10,952 bases of DNA. Source: Anaerolineae bacterium (GTDB lineage: Bacteria > Chloroflexota > Anaerolineae > Aggregatilineales > Aggregatilineaceae). Positions 1-6,430 of the stretch are shown here, piece by piece; position 1 is the stretch's first letter; each line of letters starts with the position of its first letter. A program made the position numbers and the translations under genes. The stretch is from positions 1 to 10,952 of the forward strand of contig JAFGJA010000016.1 in NCBI GenBank assembly GCA_016929355.1. Direction: 5' to 3'. The notes under the pieces were generated by a model. It ran no database searches and was not told the DNA's origin. It was given only the letters and a program-made list of their open reading frames with translations.

Positions 1-30
1 CATGACTTCTCTATCTTTGCAGTTTTTTGG

Positions 31-120
31 ATTGACCCCTATCCCCCACCCCCTTTCCCCGCAAGCAAGGAAAGGGGAGCAAAGTCCCTCCCTGTCTGCG
101 GGGAGGGACTTAGGGTCAAT
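31..120. repeat. C/G-rich palindromic intergenic repeat
   Basis: This non-coding stretch is built of nested inverted repeats. An outer pair, ATTGACCC (31-38) and GGGTCAAT (113-120), encloses two hairpins. One has arms CCCCTTTCC and GGAAAGGGG around a 10-nt loop. The other has arms AGTCCCTCCC and GGGAGGGACT around TGTCTGCG. The make-up resembles dispersed palindromic repeats common between genes in Chloroflexota, which is an inference from memory of the style. A further piece of the same repeat, GATTTAGGGTGGGGTTAA, continues after the MITE-like element at 364-381, so the repeat appears interrupted. No promoter or reading frame is visible in it. Confidence 0.6.
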
Positions 121-363
121 ACGGTTTAGTTAAGGCGCGCGGATAATCAGCGTTTCGGGCCACTATCACCGGAGGTTGAAACCTCCGGCTACGCCAGTCA
201 ACAGCCCGTAAGCCCTCTAAAGGGGCTAAAATCGTGTGCGCCGCTGGTTTTCAGCCCCTTCAGAGGGCTTACCGCTCTTGGCAATTAGCCGTAGCGCTTC
301 AGCCTACGGCGCAAAAGACCGGTTATGTTCAGCGTCGCATATCGGCTTAACTAAACCGTATTG
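117..363. mobile_element. MITE-like palindromic element, 247 bp
   Basis: The ends are perfect 18-bp inverted repeats: CAATACGGTTTAGTTAAG at 117-134 and its exact reverse complement at 346-363. Immediately outside lie GACTTAGGGT (107-116) and GATTTAGGGT (364-373), a 10-bp direct repeat with one mismatch that fits a target-site duplication. The interior is also palindromic. CCGGAGG/CCTCCGG flank TTGAAA near 170-189. A 24-nt arm at 208-231 pairs with 248-272 with one mismatch and one extra base. GCCGTAG and CTACGGC form another hairpin near 288-310. The whole single strand could fold into a long branched hairpin. No transposase or open frame is inside, so it would be non-autonomous. A transcribed repeat with another role, or a REP-like unit, is the alternative. 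Confidence 0.65.
208..272. repeat. Central long inverted repeat of the MITE-like element
   Basis: The arm at 208-231 (starts GTAAGCCCTCT, ends GGGGCTAAAA) is matched in reverse complement by 248-272 (starts TTTTCAGCCCC, ends GAGGGCTTAC) with one mismatch and one inserted base. About 16 nt of loop separate the arms. It is the strongest stem inside the element and makes the element nearly symmetric about its centre. Confidence 0.7.
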
Positions 364-373
364 GATTTAGGGT

Positions 374-435
374 GGGGTTAAGCAACCTAACTAAAAGTGC
401 AAAAACAAAGCATGAATTGTCCCTACCGTATGTTG
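374..435. other. Non-coding gap, nothing recognised
   Basis: This gap lies between the MITE-like element and the end of the TatD gene. Its first bases finish the interrupted palindromic repeat. I see no U-tract terminator for the minus-strand TatD gene here and no promoter-like pair. Confidence 0.4.
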
Positions 436-1239
436 TTAAGAATCCACTTCGCCCAAACGCGCAAACAACCGCTCCGCATTAGCCGTACTCAACGCCGCGA
501 ACGCCTCATCCGTCATCGTGCGCAGCGCCGCGATCCGTTCCGCGATATAGCGCACATAAGCCGGTTTATTCGGACGCTTGCCCCGGTAGGGATGCGGCGT
601 CAGAAAGGGGCCATCGGTTTCGACCAGAATCTGATCTTCGGGAATACGCGCCGCGATCTGGCGCAGATCGTCGGCTTTTTTGAATGTCACCGGCCCCGTA
701 AACCCCAGGTAGAAGCCAAGATCAAGCGCCTGATCCGCGATCTCGCTTGGCGCGGAAAATGAATGTAACACGCCGGGCCGATCCTTGAGTGACTCCGGCA
801 GCGTCTTTACCCAGGTGCGTAGCATGGCGATCACGTCGTCGCTCGCCTCGCGGTTGTGGATGATCACGGGTAATTCGAGTTCCGCCGCTAATGCCAACTG
901 CGCTTCAAACGCGCCCCACTGCGTTGCCTTTGGCGATGTATCCCAATAATAATCCAGGCCGATCTCGCCAATAGCGACAACTTTGGCATGATCAGCCAGC
1001 GCGCGCACCTCGGCTAATGTCTCATTGGCAAAATCAACCGTACTGGTCGGATGGATACCCACCGCCGCATACACACCCGCATACTGATCCGCCAACGCCA
1101 GCGCCGCCCGGCAGCGTTCCAGATCGACGCCGGGATTGATGATGCGCGTCACACCAACGGCGGCGGCTTCCTCTACAATCTCATCACGCATGTCATCATA
1201 GGCATTAAAATCCAGATGGCAATGGGTATCAATCAACAT
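436..1239 (-). CDS. TatD family metal-dependent hydrolase
   Basis: This 267-residue protein has the usual TatD length and an amidohydrolase-type TIM barrel, expected to act in the cytosol as a metal-dependent nuclease or hydrolase. The metal ligands are all visible: HCH at residues 6-8 (His6, His8), Glu92 in GEIGLDYY, His128 in IIHNRE, His159 in GVLHSFS and Asp209 in VETDGPFLTP. The C-terminal motif PYRGKRPNKP at 217-226 is also typical. Family members are described as 3'-5' exonucleases or D-aminoacyl-tRNA deacylases, and the exact activity cannot be read from sequence. The ATG start gives MLIDTHCHLD, the canonical N-terminus. The ribosome site is weak. It follows mtnA on the same strand after 72 bp, but a terminator lies between them, so independent or read-through expression is likely. 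YcfH/YabD-type orthologs are the closest match by motif. Confidence 0.95.
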   Translation of the reverse strand: MLIDTHCHLDFNAYDDMRDEIVEEAAAVGVTRIINPGVDLERCRAALALADQYAGVYAAVGIHPTSTVDFANETLAEVRALADHAKVVAIGEIGLDYYWDTSPKATQWGAFEAQLALAAELELPVIIHNREASDDVIAMLRTWVKTLPESLKDRPGVLHSFSAPSEIADQALDLGFYLGFTGPVTFKKADDLRQIAARIPEDQILVETDGPFLTPHPYRGKRPNKPAYVRYIAERIAALRTMTDEAFAALSTANAERLFARLGEVDS

Positions 1240-1279
1240 AGCCTATCCAATGAGCCGAATCGAAAAAACAGATCAAACG

Positions 1280-1313
1280 AAAAAATCCCCTCTCTACACG
1301 GTAGGGAGGGATT
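1280..1313 (-). terminator. Rho-independent terminator of mtnA
   Basis: Read on the minus strand, AATCCCTCCCTAC pairs with GTAGAGAGGGGATT across a CGT loop, with one bulge and one mismatch, and then runs into six Ts (plus-strand A run 1280-1285). The upstream arm begins at the last bases of mtnA, so two bases of the TAA stop codon (1312-1314) are part of the stem. Confidence 0.7.
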
Positions 1314-2370
1314 ACCCCTGTGCCGCTTTGACCGCCACCGCCAACGATTCCGTAAACGGCGCGCGCAACACGCCCTGCTCCGTGATCAACCCGGCGAGAT
1401 AGCGATGCGGCGTCACATCAAACGCGGGATTGCGTGCGTTGAAATGCGCGGGCACGATCTCCAAGCCATACGGCGCGCGGACCTCATCCAGATCGCGCTG
1501 TTCGATGGGAATAATATCCCCGTTAGCCATCGTCAGATCGGCGGTAGAAGTCGGGAACGCAGAATATACAGGAATCTCGTTTTCGTGGGCCAAGACCGCG
1601 ATCTGATACGAACCGATCTTATTGACCACATCACCATTCGCTGCCACGCGATCCGCGCCAAAAATGACGATATTCACTTCGCCGCGCCGCAGATAATAAC
1701 CCGCCGCCGTATCGGGAATAATCTCATACGGGATGCCGAGTTCCTCACATTCCCACGCGCTGAGACGGGAACCTTGCAGCCGGGGGCGTGTCTCATCCAG
1801 CAAAACGCAGATATTTTTGCCCTGCTCGTAAGCCATGCGAATCGTGCCGAGCGCCGTACCATAATCCACCGTCGCCAGAAAGCCCGTGTTGCAATGGTGC
1901 AAAATCGTATCACCATCGTTGATCAGTTCCGCGCCATGCGCCGCCAGTTGTTTGTTAATCGCCACATCCGCATCGGCCATGCGTTCGGCTTCGGCCAAAA
2001 GCGCGCGACGAATATCATCGGCCCGATCCAGACTTTCGTCGCGCGCCACGTCGAGCATATGATCCACTGCCCAGGCCAGATTAACCGCCGTTGGCCGTGC
2101 CTTTTTGAGAATCACCGCCGCCACATTCAAAAAGTCCAACAGATCGCCCACCGTGAGCGCGCCCGATTGGTACGCCGCCAGCGCCATTCCATACGCCGCC
2201 GATACGCCAATGGCCGGTGCGCCGCGCACCACCATATCCGTGATCGCCTGCGCCACCTCACGATAATCGTCATATTCGACATGGGCGAGATGCCAGGGAA
2301 TACGCCGTTGGTCAATCATCCGCACCCGATTTTGCTCGGTCCATTCTACAGTTCGCATAACCGTTTGCAT
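1312..2370 (-). CDS. mtnA: S-methyl-5-thioribose-1-phosphate isomerase
   Basis: MtnA converts 5-methylthioribose-1-phosphate to 5-methylthioribulose-1-phosphate in the methionine salvage pathway, in the cytosol. The 352-residue length is normal for the family. Landmarks include VRGAPAIGVSAAYG (48-61), the catalytic cysteine in HHCNTGFLAT (Cys160), the catalytic aspartate in IFGADRVAANGD (Asp240), NKIGSY (250-255) and the C-terminal VTPHRYLAGLITEQGV. Cys160 and Asp240 fall at the same numbers as in the Bacillus subtilis enzyme. The eIF2B-like subunits share this fold but lack the Cys/Asp pair, so mtnA is favoured. The start is ATG 2370 after AAAGGACAGG. A second ATG four codons later is a possible alternative. 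No other salvage gene is in the window, so the pathway must be completed elsewhere. Confidence 0.96.
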   Translation of the reverse strand: MQTVMRTVEWTEQNRVRMIDQRRIPWHLAHVEYDDYREVAQAITDMVVRGAPAIGVSAAYGMALAAYQSGALTVGDLLDFLNVAAVILKKARPTAVNLAWAVDHMLDVARDESLDRADDIRRALLAEAERMADADVAINKQLAAHGAELINDGDTILHHCNTGFLATVDYGTALGTIRMAYEQGKNICVLLDETRPRLQGSRLSAWECEELGIPYEIIPDTAAGYYLRRGEVNIVIFGADRVAANGDVVNKIGSYQIAVLAHENEIPVYSAFPTSTADLTMANGDIIPIEQRDLDEVRAPYGLEIVPAHFNARNPAFDVTPHRYLAGLITEQGVLRAPFTESLAVAVKAAQG

Positions 2371-2400
2371 CCTGTCCTTTAAGTATTGAATACCACACCA

Positions 2401-2422
2401 AACCGAGTGTAACCCCTCGGTT
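2401..2422. promoter_or_regulatory. Palindrome overlapping the mtnA -10 region
   Basis: AACCGAG (2401-2407) and CTCGGTT (2416-2422) are perfect inverted arms around an 8-nt centre. The palindrome covers the proposed -10 box and start region of mtnA, a position where a repressor would act. No regulator family can be named from it. Confidence 0.35.
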
Positions 2423-2434
2423 GAGGCGCGTCAA
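2406..2434 (-). promoter_or_regulatory. Candidate sigma-70 promoter for mtnA
   Basis: On the minus strand, TTGACG (2434-2429) and TACACT (2411-2406) are separated by 17 nt. This predicts a transcript start near 2399 and a leader of about 30 nt before mtnA. The -10 box is only 4 of 6 to consensus. It lies in the divergent gap between mtnA and the lipoprotein gene. Confidence 0.5.
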
Positions 2435-2514
2435 CCCGTTCCGTTTTTTGGCACATCCCCAAAAATCGCAGTAAGCTAGTAGCATCATATTTTGCTATCG
2501 TATGGGGGCTATAT

Positions 2515-2691
2515 TTGTTTACACGAATCACTCTGTTTTTGACCCTACTCCTACTAATCTGTGCTGGCTGTAGTTCTGATACCGCCAAAAATCCCAATAC
2601 GGACGCGCAGCAGCAAGCGGCTACGGCGGCGATCCTGGCGCAGACGCCTTCAGACACACCCAGGCCCACCGCTACCGCCACGCTCACCTGA
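2515..2691 (+). pseudogene. N-terminal part of frameshifted SH3b/Excalibur lipoprotein
   Basis: A TTG at 2515, six bases after GGGGG (2504-2508), opens a frame encoding a classic lipoprotein leader: MFTRIT, then a run of Leu/Ile, ending in the lipobox CAGC with Cys19 as the lipidated residue. After it come SSDTAKNPNTDAQQQAATA and the start of a Thr/Pro linker (TPSDTPRPTATATLT). A TGA at 2689 then ends this frame. The -1 frame continues the same linker from 2688 (LTPTQTPLPSETPLPTITPEPT) directly into the SH3b domain annotated at 2754-3173. One C missing from the ACCTGA context would explain the break. The two halves would then make a lipoprotein of about 219 residues. Real inactivation, a sequencing error or programmed slippage cannot be told apart here. 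Confidence 0.65.
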
Positions 2692-2753
2692 CGCCAACCC
2701 AAACGCCGCTCCCATCCGAAACGCCACTGCCGACGATCACACCAGAACCCACC

Positions 2754-3173
2754 ATGCCCCCCATAACGCGCTATATCACTACCGAAATGATCAATGTGCG
2801 CACCTGTATCGGGGTAGACTGCGAGATTGTGACGCAGCTATCGTATGGCGATTCATTTCGCGCGCTCGGCCAGGAAACAGATGCCGACGGCGCGATCTGG
2901 TATCGCTCCATGATCGGCACACAAACCGTCTGGATCGCCGGGTGGTTCACCAGCACCGAGCGCCCCTCCGCGCCAACAGCGACTCCAGTCCCTATTCCAC
3001 AATCTACTCAGCCGCCTGCACGAAATTGGAATTGCAACGGGAATCTCTACGATTGCCGTGATTTCGCGTCCTGCGCAGATATGAGATCGTACTGGAACAC
3101 CTGCCCCGGTGATCCCTCCCGTCTTGACGGTGACGATAATGATGGTCGGCCGTGCGAAGATCGCTGCGGCTAA
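2754..3173 (+). CDS. SH3b plus Excalibur domain protein (C-terminal part of the broken lipoprotein)
   Basis: Counting from the internal ATG at 2754, residues 8-66 form a bacterial SH3 domain (ITTEMINVRTCIG, then AIWYRSM and VWIAGWF). A Thr/Pro spacer covers 70-90. Residues 92-139 form an Excalibur-type calcium-binding domain with CNGNLYDCRDFASC and the ligand loop RLDGDDNDGRPCE (123-135). Six cysteines crowd this last domain, suggesting disulfides in an extracytoplasmic protein. The ATG at 2754 is probably not the true start. The frame is open upstream to about 2688 and reads as linker, and the signal peptide lies in another frame at 2515-2691. The product would bind the envelope or peptidoglycan. 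Without the leader it would stay in the cytosol. It runs convergently towards the CocE-like gene. Confidence 0.7.
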   Translation: MPPITRYITTEMINVRTCIGVDCEIVTQLSYGDSFRALGQETDADGAIWYRSMIGTQTVWIAGWFTSTERPSAPTATPVPIPQSTQPPARNWNCNGNLYDCRDFASCADMRSYWNTCPGDPSRLDGDDNDGRPCEDRCG

Positions 3174-3274
3174 TGGAGAAACCAATTCAAACGCGCATCA
3201 TGTAGAGACCGACCAACGTGTCGCCCCTACCGGATCATTACACCCTATTAGCCGCCTCTATAATGGCAAATAAC

Positions 3275-5107
3275 CTACTCCGCCGGGATGACGGGCAGAA
3301 CAATATACGAGGCGTAATCTGCATTGCGATACACGGTGATCGTGGGCGGCGGGTCTTGCTCCGGCGTGAGATAGGTATCCGCGTCCGCCCCCGTGATCGT
3401 GATACGAAGCTGGTGTCCCGCATCGAAAATATTCGATGTTGGATGCAGGTCAAAGACCAGTTCCACGATCTCGCCCGGCACAACAGAACTCACCGTGTCA
3501 CTCAACCCGCTGTGATAGGGCAAACCGAACATATGCCAGGGCGCGTCCTGCGTATCCCGGTGTGAGGCGCGCAAAATACCTTCGGTGATGTAGGTTGATT
3601 GACCACGCGCGTCCACTTCTTCGAGATAAACCATCACGTCAAAATCGAACACATCCGCACTCACCCACAGATGCGCCACCGGATGCCCCGTAATTTCGGT
3701 ATCCACCGCAAAGGGCAACGTAGTATAAGTTAGCCCCTTTTCATCGTTCGCGGTCATATCCGGGTAGCCAAACCCGCCGCCGTAGCCATCCGTCCAGCGC
3801 GTTGTGCGGCCCGTTGTCGTCGTATAATCCACCGTATAGGCGTCTTGACCAGATTCATCTGTTGGCGCAGCGAGCGACAAGAGGCCATCATTGACCGAAT
3901 CGACACTTTCCGCCGGTCCCGCCGCGAGATAGTAGGGTGTCGGTTGTTCTGCGGGCAGCGGCCACTGATCCGCAAACCGCCATGCACCCTCACCTGGCGC
4001 GCCCATCACGCGGTAATAGATCGGGGGTTCGTCCATAATGCCGTTATCAATCCCCTTGAGCCAGTAATCGAACCAGCGCAAATGCTCGACGGCAATATCG
4101 AAGCCGCCGCTTCCATTATGCGACCAGGGCGTAAACACGATTTTTTGCGGCACGGTCAAATTATTGAACCACAGCGCTGCATCACGCGGGTACATATCGT
4201 ACCAGCCCGCCAGCGTATAGATCGCCACGCCGGACTCGTTAATCTGATCGAGGTAGTTGGCGGGGCCAAATTCGTTGTAGATCGGCGTATTATCGCTCGT
4301 CGCTGCACCATCACGGTAGGGATTAGCGAGCGCAATATCGTAAATATTCCAGTTTTGGCGATGTTCCTTGAGCGCGGCCTTGAGCAGCGTTTGATCCGTA
4401 TCGGCATCAACCGGGGCCGCCGGGATCAGATTATCCAGCGCGACATTGCCCGTCCCCCACATCAAAACAAAATTCTCATGCAAGATGCCGCCGTGATAGA
4501 CAAAATCGTAGAGATCATACATTGCCATCATGGGGAAAATAGCTTTCAAGTGGGGCGGCTGCGTGCTGGCCGCCATATACTGCGTGATCGCCAGATAAGA
4601 CAACCCGTACATGCCAACATTGCCATCACACCAGGGCTGCGCGGCGAACCATTCGGTCATGTCGTAGGCGTCCTGCGCTTCTTCCGGCGTGAACGGTCCG
4701 CGCCGCGTGCCAAACGATGCACCACCGCCGCGCACATCCACCGCCGCGATCACGTAGCCGTGTTTCAGCATCGTTTGCAGCGAGGGCCGCGCTTCGACGA
4801 TCCCGATCACACGCCCATCGTCGGAGACGTTCGCGCGATGATAACGGTGATGCGTCCACAACACCGGCAAGGGATCATCAACGGGAACGCCATCCACCGC
4901 CGGACGGTAAATGTCCACCGCGAGTTGAGTCCCGTCGCGCACCTCGACATAGCGCGATTCCCGCACCCATTCATCGTACATTGCCTCAGAATAGCCGCGA
5001 TACACACCGGGCCGCGACACGCGATCATTGTCTTGTGCAGTGGCCGGGAAACTAACCGAACCGATCATGACAACTAATAAAATAACCAGAAACCCGAACC
5101 TTTTCAT
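3275..5107 (-). CDS. Secreted CocE/NonD family alpha/beta hydrolase (peptidase S15-like)
   Basis: The 610-residue protein begins with a Sec signal peptide (MKRFGFLVILLVVMIGSVSF, probable cleavage after ATA at 22-24). The S15/CocE hydrolase domain follows, at about 50-345. The triad is visible: nucleophile Ser170 in GMYGLSYLA, Asp304 in GWYDMYPRDA and His330 in TPWSHNGSGG. A loop with VDVRGGGASFG (123-133) shapes the oxyanion side. The C-terminal part (about 360-605) is the jelly-roll PepX_C domain, including GHPVAHLWVSAD and HQLRITITGAD. Relatives include cocaine esterase, glutaryl-7-ACA acylase and X-Pro dipeptidyl peptidase. Substrate cannot be decided here. Export suggests scavenging of peptides or esters outside the cell. 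The ribosome site before the ATG at 5107 is weak (AAGG two bases upstream). The gene is convergent with the lipoprotein. Confidence 0.92.
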   Translation of the reverse strand: MKRFGFLVILLVVMIGSVSFPATAQDNDRVSRPGVYRGYSEAMYDEWVRESRYVEVRDGTQLAVDIYRPAVDGVPVDDPLPVLWTHHRYHRANVSDDGRVIGIVEARPSLQTMLKHGYVIAAVDVRGGGASFGTRRGPFTPEEAQDAYDMTEWFAAQPWCDGNVGMYGLSYLAITQYMAASTQPPHLKAIFPMMAMYDLYDFVYHGGILHENFVLMWGTGNVALDNLIPAAPVDADTDQTLLKAALKEHRQNWNIYDIALANPYRDGAATSDNTPIYNEFGPANYLDQINESGVAIYTLAGWYDMYPRDAALWFNNLTVPQKIVFTPWSHNGSGGFDIAVEHLRWFDYWLKGIDNGIMDEPPIYYRVMGAPGEGAWRFADQWPLPAEQPTPYYLAAGPAESVDSVNDGLLSLAAPTDESGQDAYTVDYTTTTGRTTRWTDGYGGGFGYPDMTANDEKGLTYTTLPFAVDTEITGHPVAHLWVSADVFDFDVMVYLEEVDARGQSTYITEGILRASHRDTQDAPWHMFGLPYHSGLSDTVSSVVPGEIVELVFDLHPTSNIFDAGHQLRITITGADADTYLTPEQDPPPTITVYRNADYASYIVLPVIPAE

Positions 5108-5148
5108 GACCTTATAACCTCAATACGCAGTTTGTGCGCTATACTCAC

Positions 5149-5169
5149 GCAAACAGAACATTTGTTTGC
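5149..5169. promoter_or_regulatory. Palindrome upstream of the CocE-like gene
   Basis: GCAAACA (5149-5155) and TGTTTGC (5163-5169) are perfect inverted arms around 7 nt, 42 bp upstream of the hydrolase start. The size suits a dimeric repressor operator. No clear -35/-10 pair for the hydrolase was found. An ATTATAAT core at 5185-5192 could act as a -10 box on either strand. Confidence 0.3.
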
Positions 5170-5213
5170 TTTGCAATCACCCACATTATAATCATAAGCC
5201 AGAGGCGGAAAAA

Positions 5214-5355
5214 GTGTTAACTCAAACCCTGCTCACCAACCGGATCGCGCTTGTCACCGGATCAACCGGCGGCGCTTCATTGCATCCGGGCGTGGCTGCC
5301 GTACATGCGGGCGCAGCAGTGTATTAATGGGCGACCACACGCACGCAGCCCACGC
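5214..5355 (+). pseudogene. Decayed N-terminus of a short-chain dehydrogenase/reductase
   Basis: A GTG at 5214, five bases after AGAGGCGG, starts a 37-codon frame that reads LLTNRIALVTGSTGG, the Rossmann beta strand and TGxxxGxG start of an SDR. It continues ASLHPGVAAVHAGAAVY and stops at TAA 5325-5327. The spacing between GSTGG and GAAVY is exactly that of intact SDRs, but the Ile-Gly after GSTGG is replaced by Ala-Ser. One base further on, another frame gives NGRPHAR, which matches the NGR segment after the second beta strand (AVYxNGR). Past about 5355 no SDR-like sequence is recognisable. It therefore looks like a gene start preserved with its ribosome site while the body was deleted and the rest drifted. 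A real 37-residue peptide is less likely. Confidence 0.55.
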
Positions 5356-5384
5356 CCCTATCTCGAAAAATTGAGGATAATCAC

Positions 5385-5413
5385 TTGTCAGGCGCGCGGT
5401 AATGTACTATTGT
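5385..5413 (+). promoter_or_regulatory. Candidate promoter of the HEAT-repeat gene
   Basis: TTGTCA (5385-5390) and TATTGT (5408-5413) are 17 nt apart and 39 bp upstream of the ATG at 5452. The -35 is 5 of 6 and the -10 only 4 of 6 to consensus. The -35 lies inside ACTTGTCA (5383-5390), which recurs inverted as TGACAAGT at 5430-5437, just before the GGAG ribosome site. Confidence 0.4.
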
Positions 5414-5451
5414 AGACACATCATCATTATGACAAGTCGGAGATTATCATC

Positions 5452-6414
5452 ATGAAATTATCCGTTCTCTTAGGTGGTTTACATAACCCCAATCCCGCTA
5501 CCCGATTGGATGTCGTCCGGGTATTGGGCATGTTGGATGAAACGCGCGCGCTCGAACCTCTGCGCGAATGCTACCCCAACGAAACCGATGATTCCGTCCG
5601 GCAAGCGATTGCCTGGGCGGGCAAGCGGCTGTTTCAAGCGTATCAGGCAGGCTATTCCACCGTTGATGAAATTTTCCAGTATTTTGGGATTGACCGCGAA
5701 ATCGAGAATACGCCGGACGAAGACGAAGCGCGCCTTATGCAGCAGATGGATTACAGCCTGCAACGCGATCTGGTGGATATGCGTGAAAAAGGTGCGCGGG
5801 GCAAGGTCGGCTGGGCCATTGGCGTGGGTGCAGTCGCGGGTGTTGGCGCGGGTTTACACGCGATGATGATGCAAGGCGCGGAATCAGCATCCTCCGCGAT
5901 GGCGGATCGCCCACGGATCGGGACGACGCGCACCCCGGCCACCGCCCCAACCGATGCGGATATTTCAATCTGGCTGCGCCGCCTGCACGAATCGGATCAA
6001 GAAGGGACGCGGGAACAAGCGATCATTCAATTGACCGAACTCAATAACCCGCGCGCCCTGCCCCATCTGGCCGCCACCTTCATCAACGATCCGTCGCCCC
6101 AAATCCGTCAGGCAGCGCAACGTTTTGGCAAAATTTTGTATTGGCGCGCCGTGTATTGGACGATGGAACAGGATGGCTCAATGGCGGCGGAAATCCAACG
6201 CCGCGCGACTGCGCTTGGTAAGAAAATCAAAGCGGACAAAACGGGGACTACGCCGGACACCATCCCGCAGCTCGGCGCAGGACCAGGCGCACAACCGCCC
6301 ACCCCATCCGGCTCACCGGCGGTGGATGTGGCTGATATTCTGATGAAAGCGAAGGAAGGCCGCGCCAAACGCAAAAGCAAACAGCGTCCCAGCAGCCGGA
6401 AACGCAAGCAGTAA
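5452..6414 (+). CDS. HEAT-repeat protein with hydrophobic Gly-rich segment and basic tail
   Basis: The 320-residue protein carries HEAT-like helical repeats at about 1-62 (NPATRLDVVRVLGMLDETRALEPL, DDSVRQAIAWAGKRL) and 172-228 (REQAIIQLTELNNPRALPHLAATFINDPSPQIRQAAQRFG). These are the pattern of PBS-lyase/HEAT proteins, which act as protein-binding scaffolds. Between them, residues 119-140 form a glycine-rich hydrophobic stretch (VGWAIGVGAVAGVGAGLHAMMM) that could be a membrane segment. The C-terminus is a Pro/Gly linker (264-290) and a strongly basic tail (KAKEGRAKRKSKQRPSSRKRKQ) that may bind nucleic acid or acidic lipid. No signal peptide is seen. The ATG is preceded by GGAG nine bases upstream. 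The gene has its own promoter candidate and terminator, so it is probably monocistronic. No enzymatic motif is present and the specific role is unknown. Confidence 0.88.
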   Translation: MKLSVLLGGLHNPNPATRLDVVRVLGMLDETRALEPLRECYPNETDDSVRQAIAWAGKRLFQAYQAGYSTVDEIFQYFGIDREIENTPDEDEARLMQQMDYSLQRDLVDMREKGARGKVGWAIGVGAVAGVGAGLHAMMMQGAESASSAMADRPRIGTTRTPATAPTDADISIWLRRLHESDQEGTREQAIIQLTELNNPRALPHLAATFINDPSPQIRQAAQRFGKILYWRAVYWTMEQDGSMAAEIQRRATALGKKIKADKTGTTPDTIPQLGAGPGAQPPTPSGSPAVDVADILMKAKEGRAKRKSKQRPSSRKRKQ

Positions 6415-6430
6415 GGGGTACAGTCAGACA

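Noticed and set aside
1051..2382. 443-codon plus-strand open frame opposite the TatD and mtnA genes
   Set aside because: It is antisense to two genes with intact catalytic motifs, is rich in Arg/His/Ile as expected of a shadow frame, and shows no domain pattern.
2379..2702. 107-codon minus-strand open frame in the mtnA-lipoprotein gap
   Set aside because: It covers the mtnA promoter and the lipoprotein leader, which are better supported, and its sequence has no family features.
3202..3230. Hairpin GTAGAGAC...CCCCTAC between the convergent lipoprotein and hydrolase genes as terminator
   Set aside because: Pairing is interrupted and no T run follows on either strand. It may be a fragment of a dispersed intergenic repeat.
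3845..5077. 410-codon plus-strand open frame opposite the CocE-like hydrolase
   Set aside because: It mirrors the codon bias of the minus-strand gene and has no ribosome site or recognisable motif.
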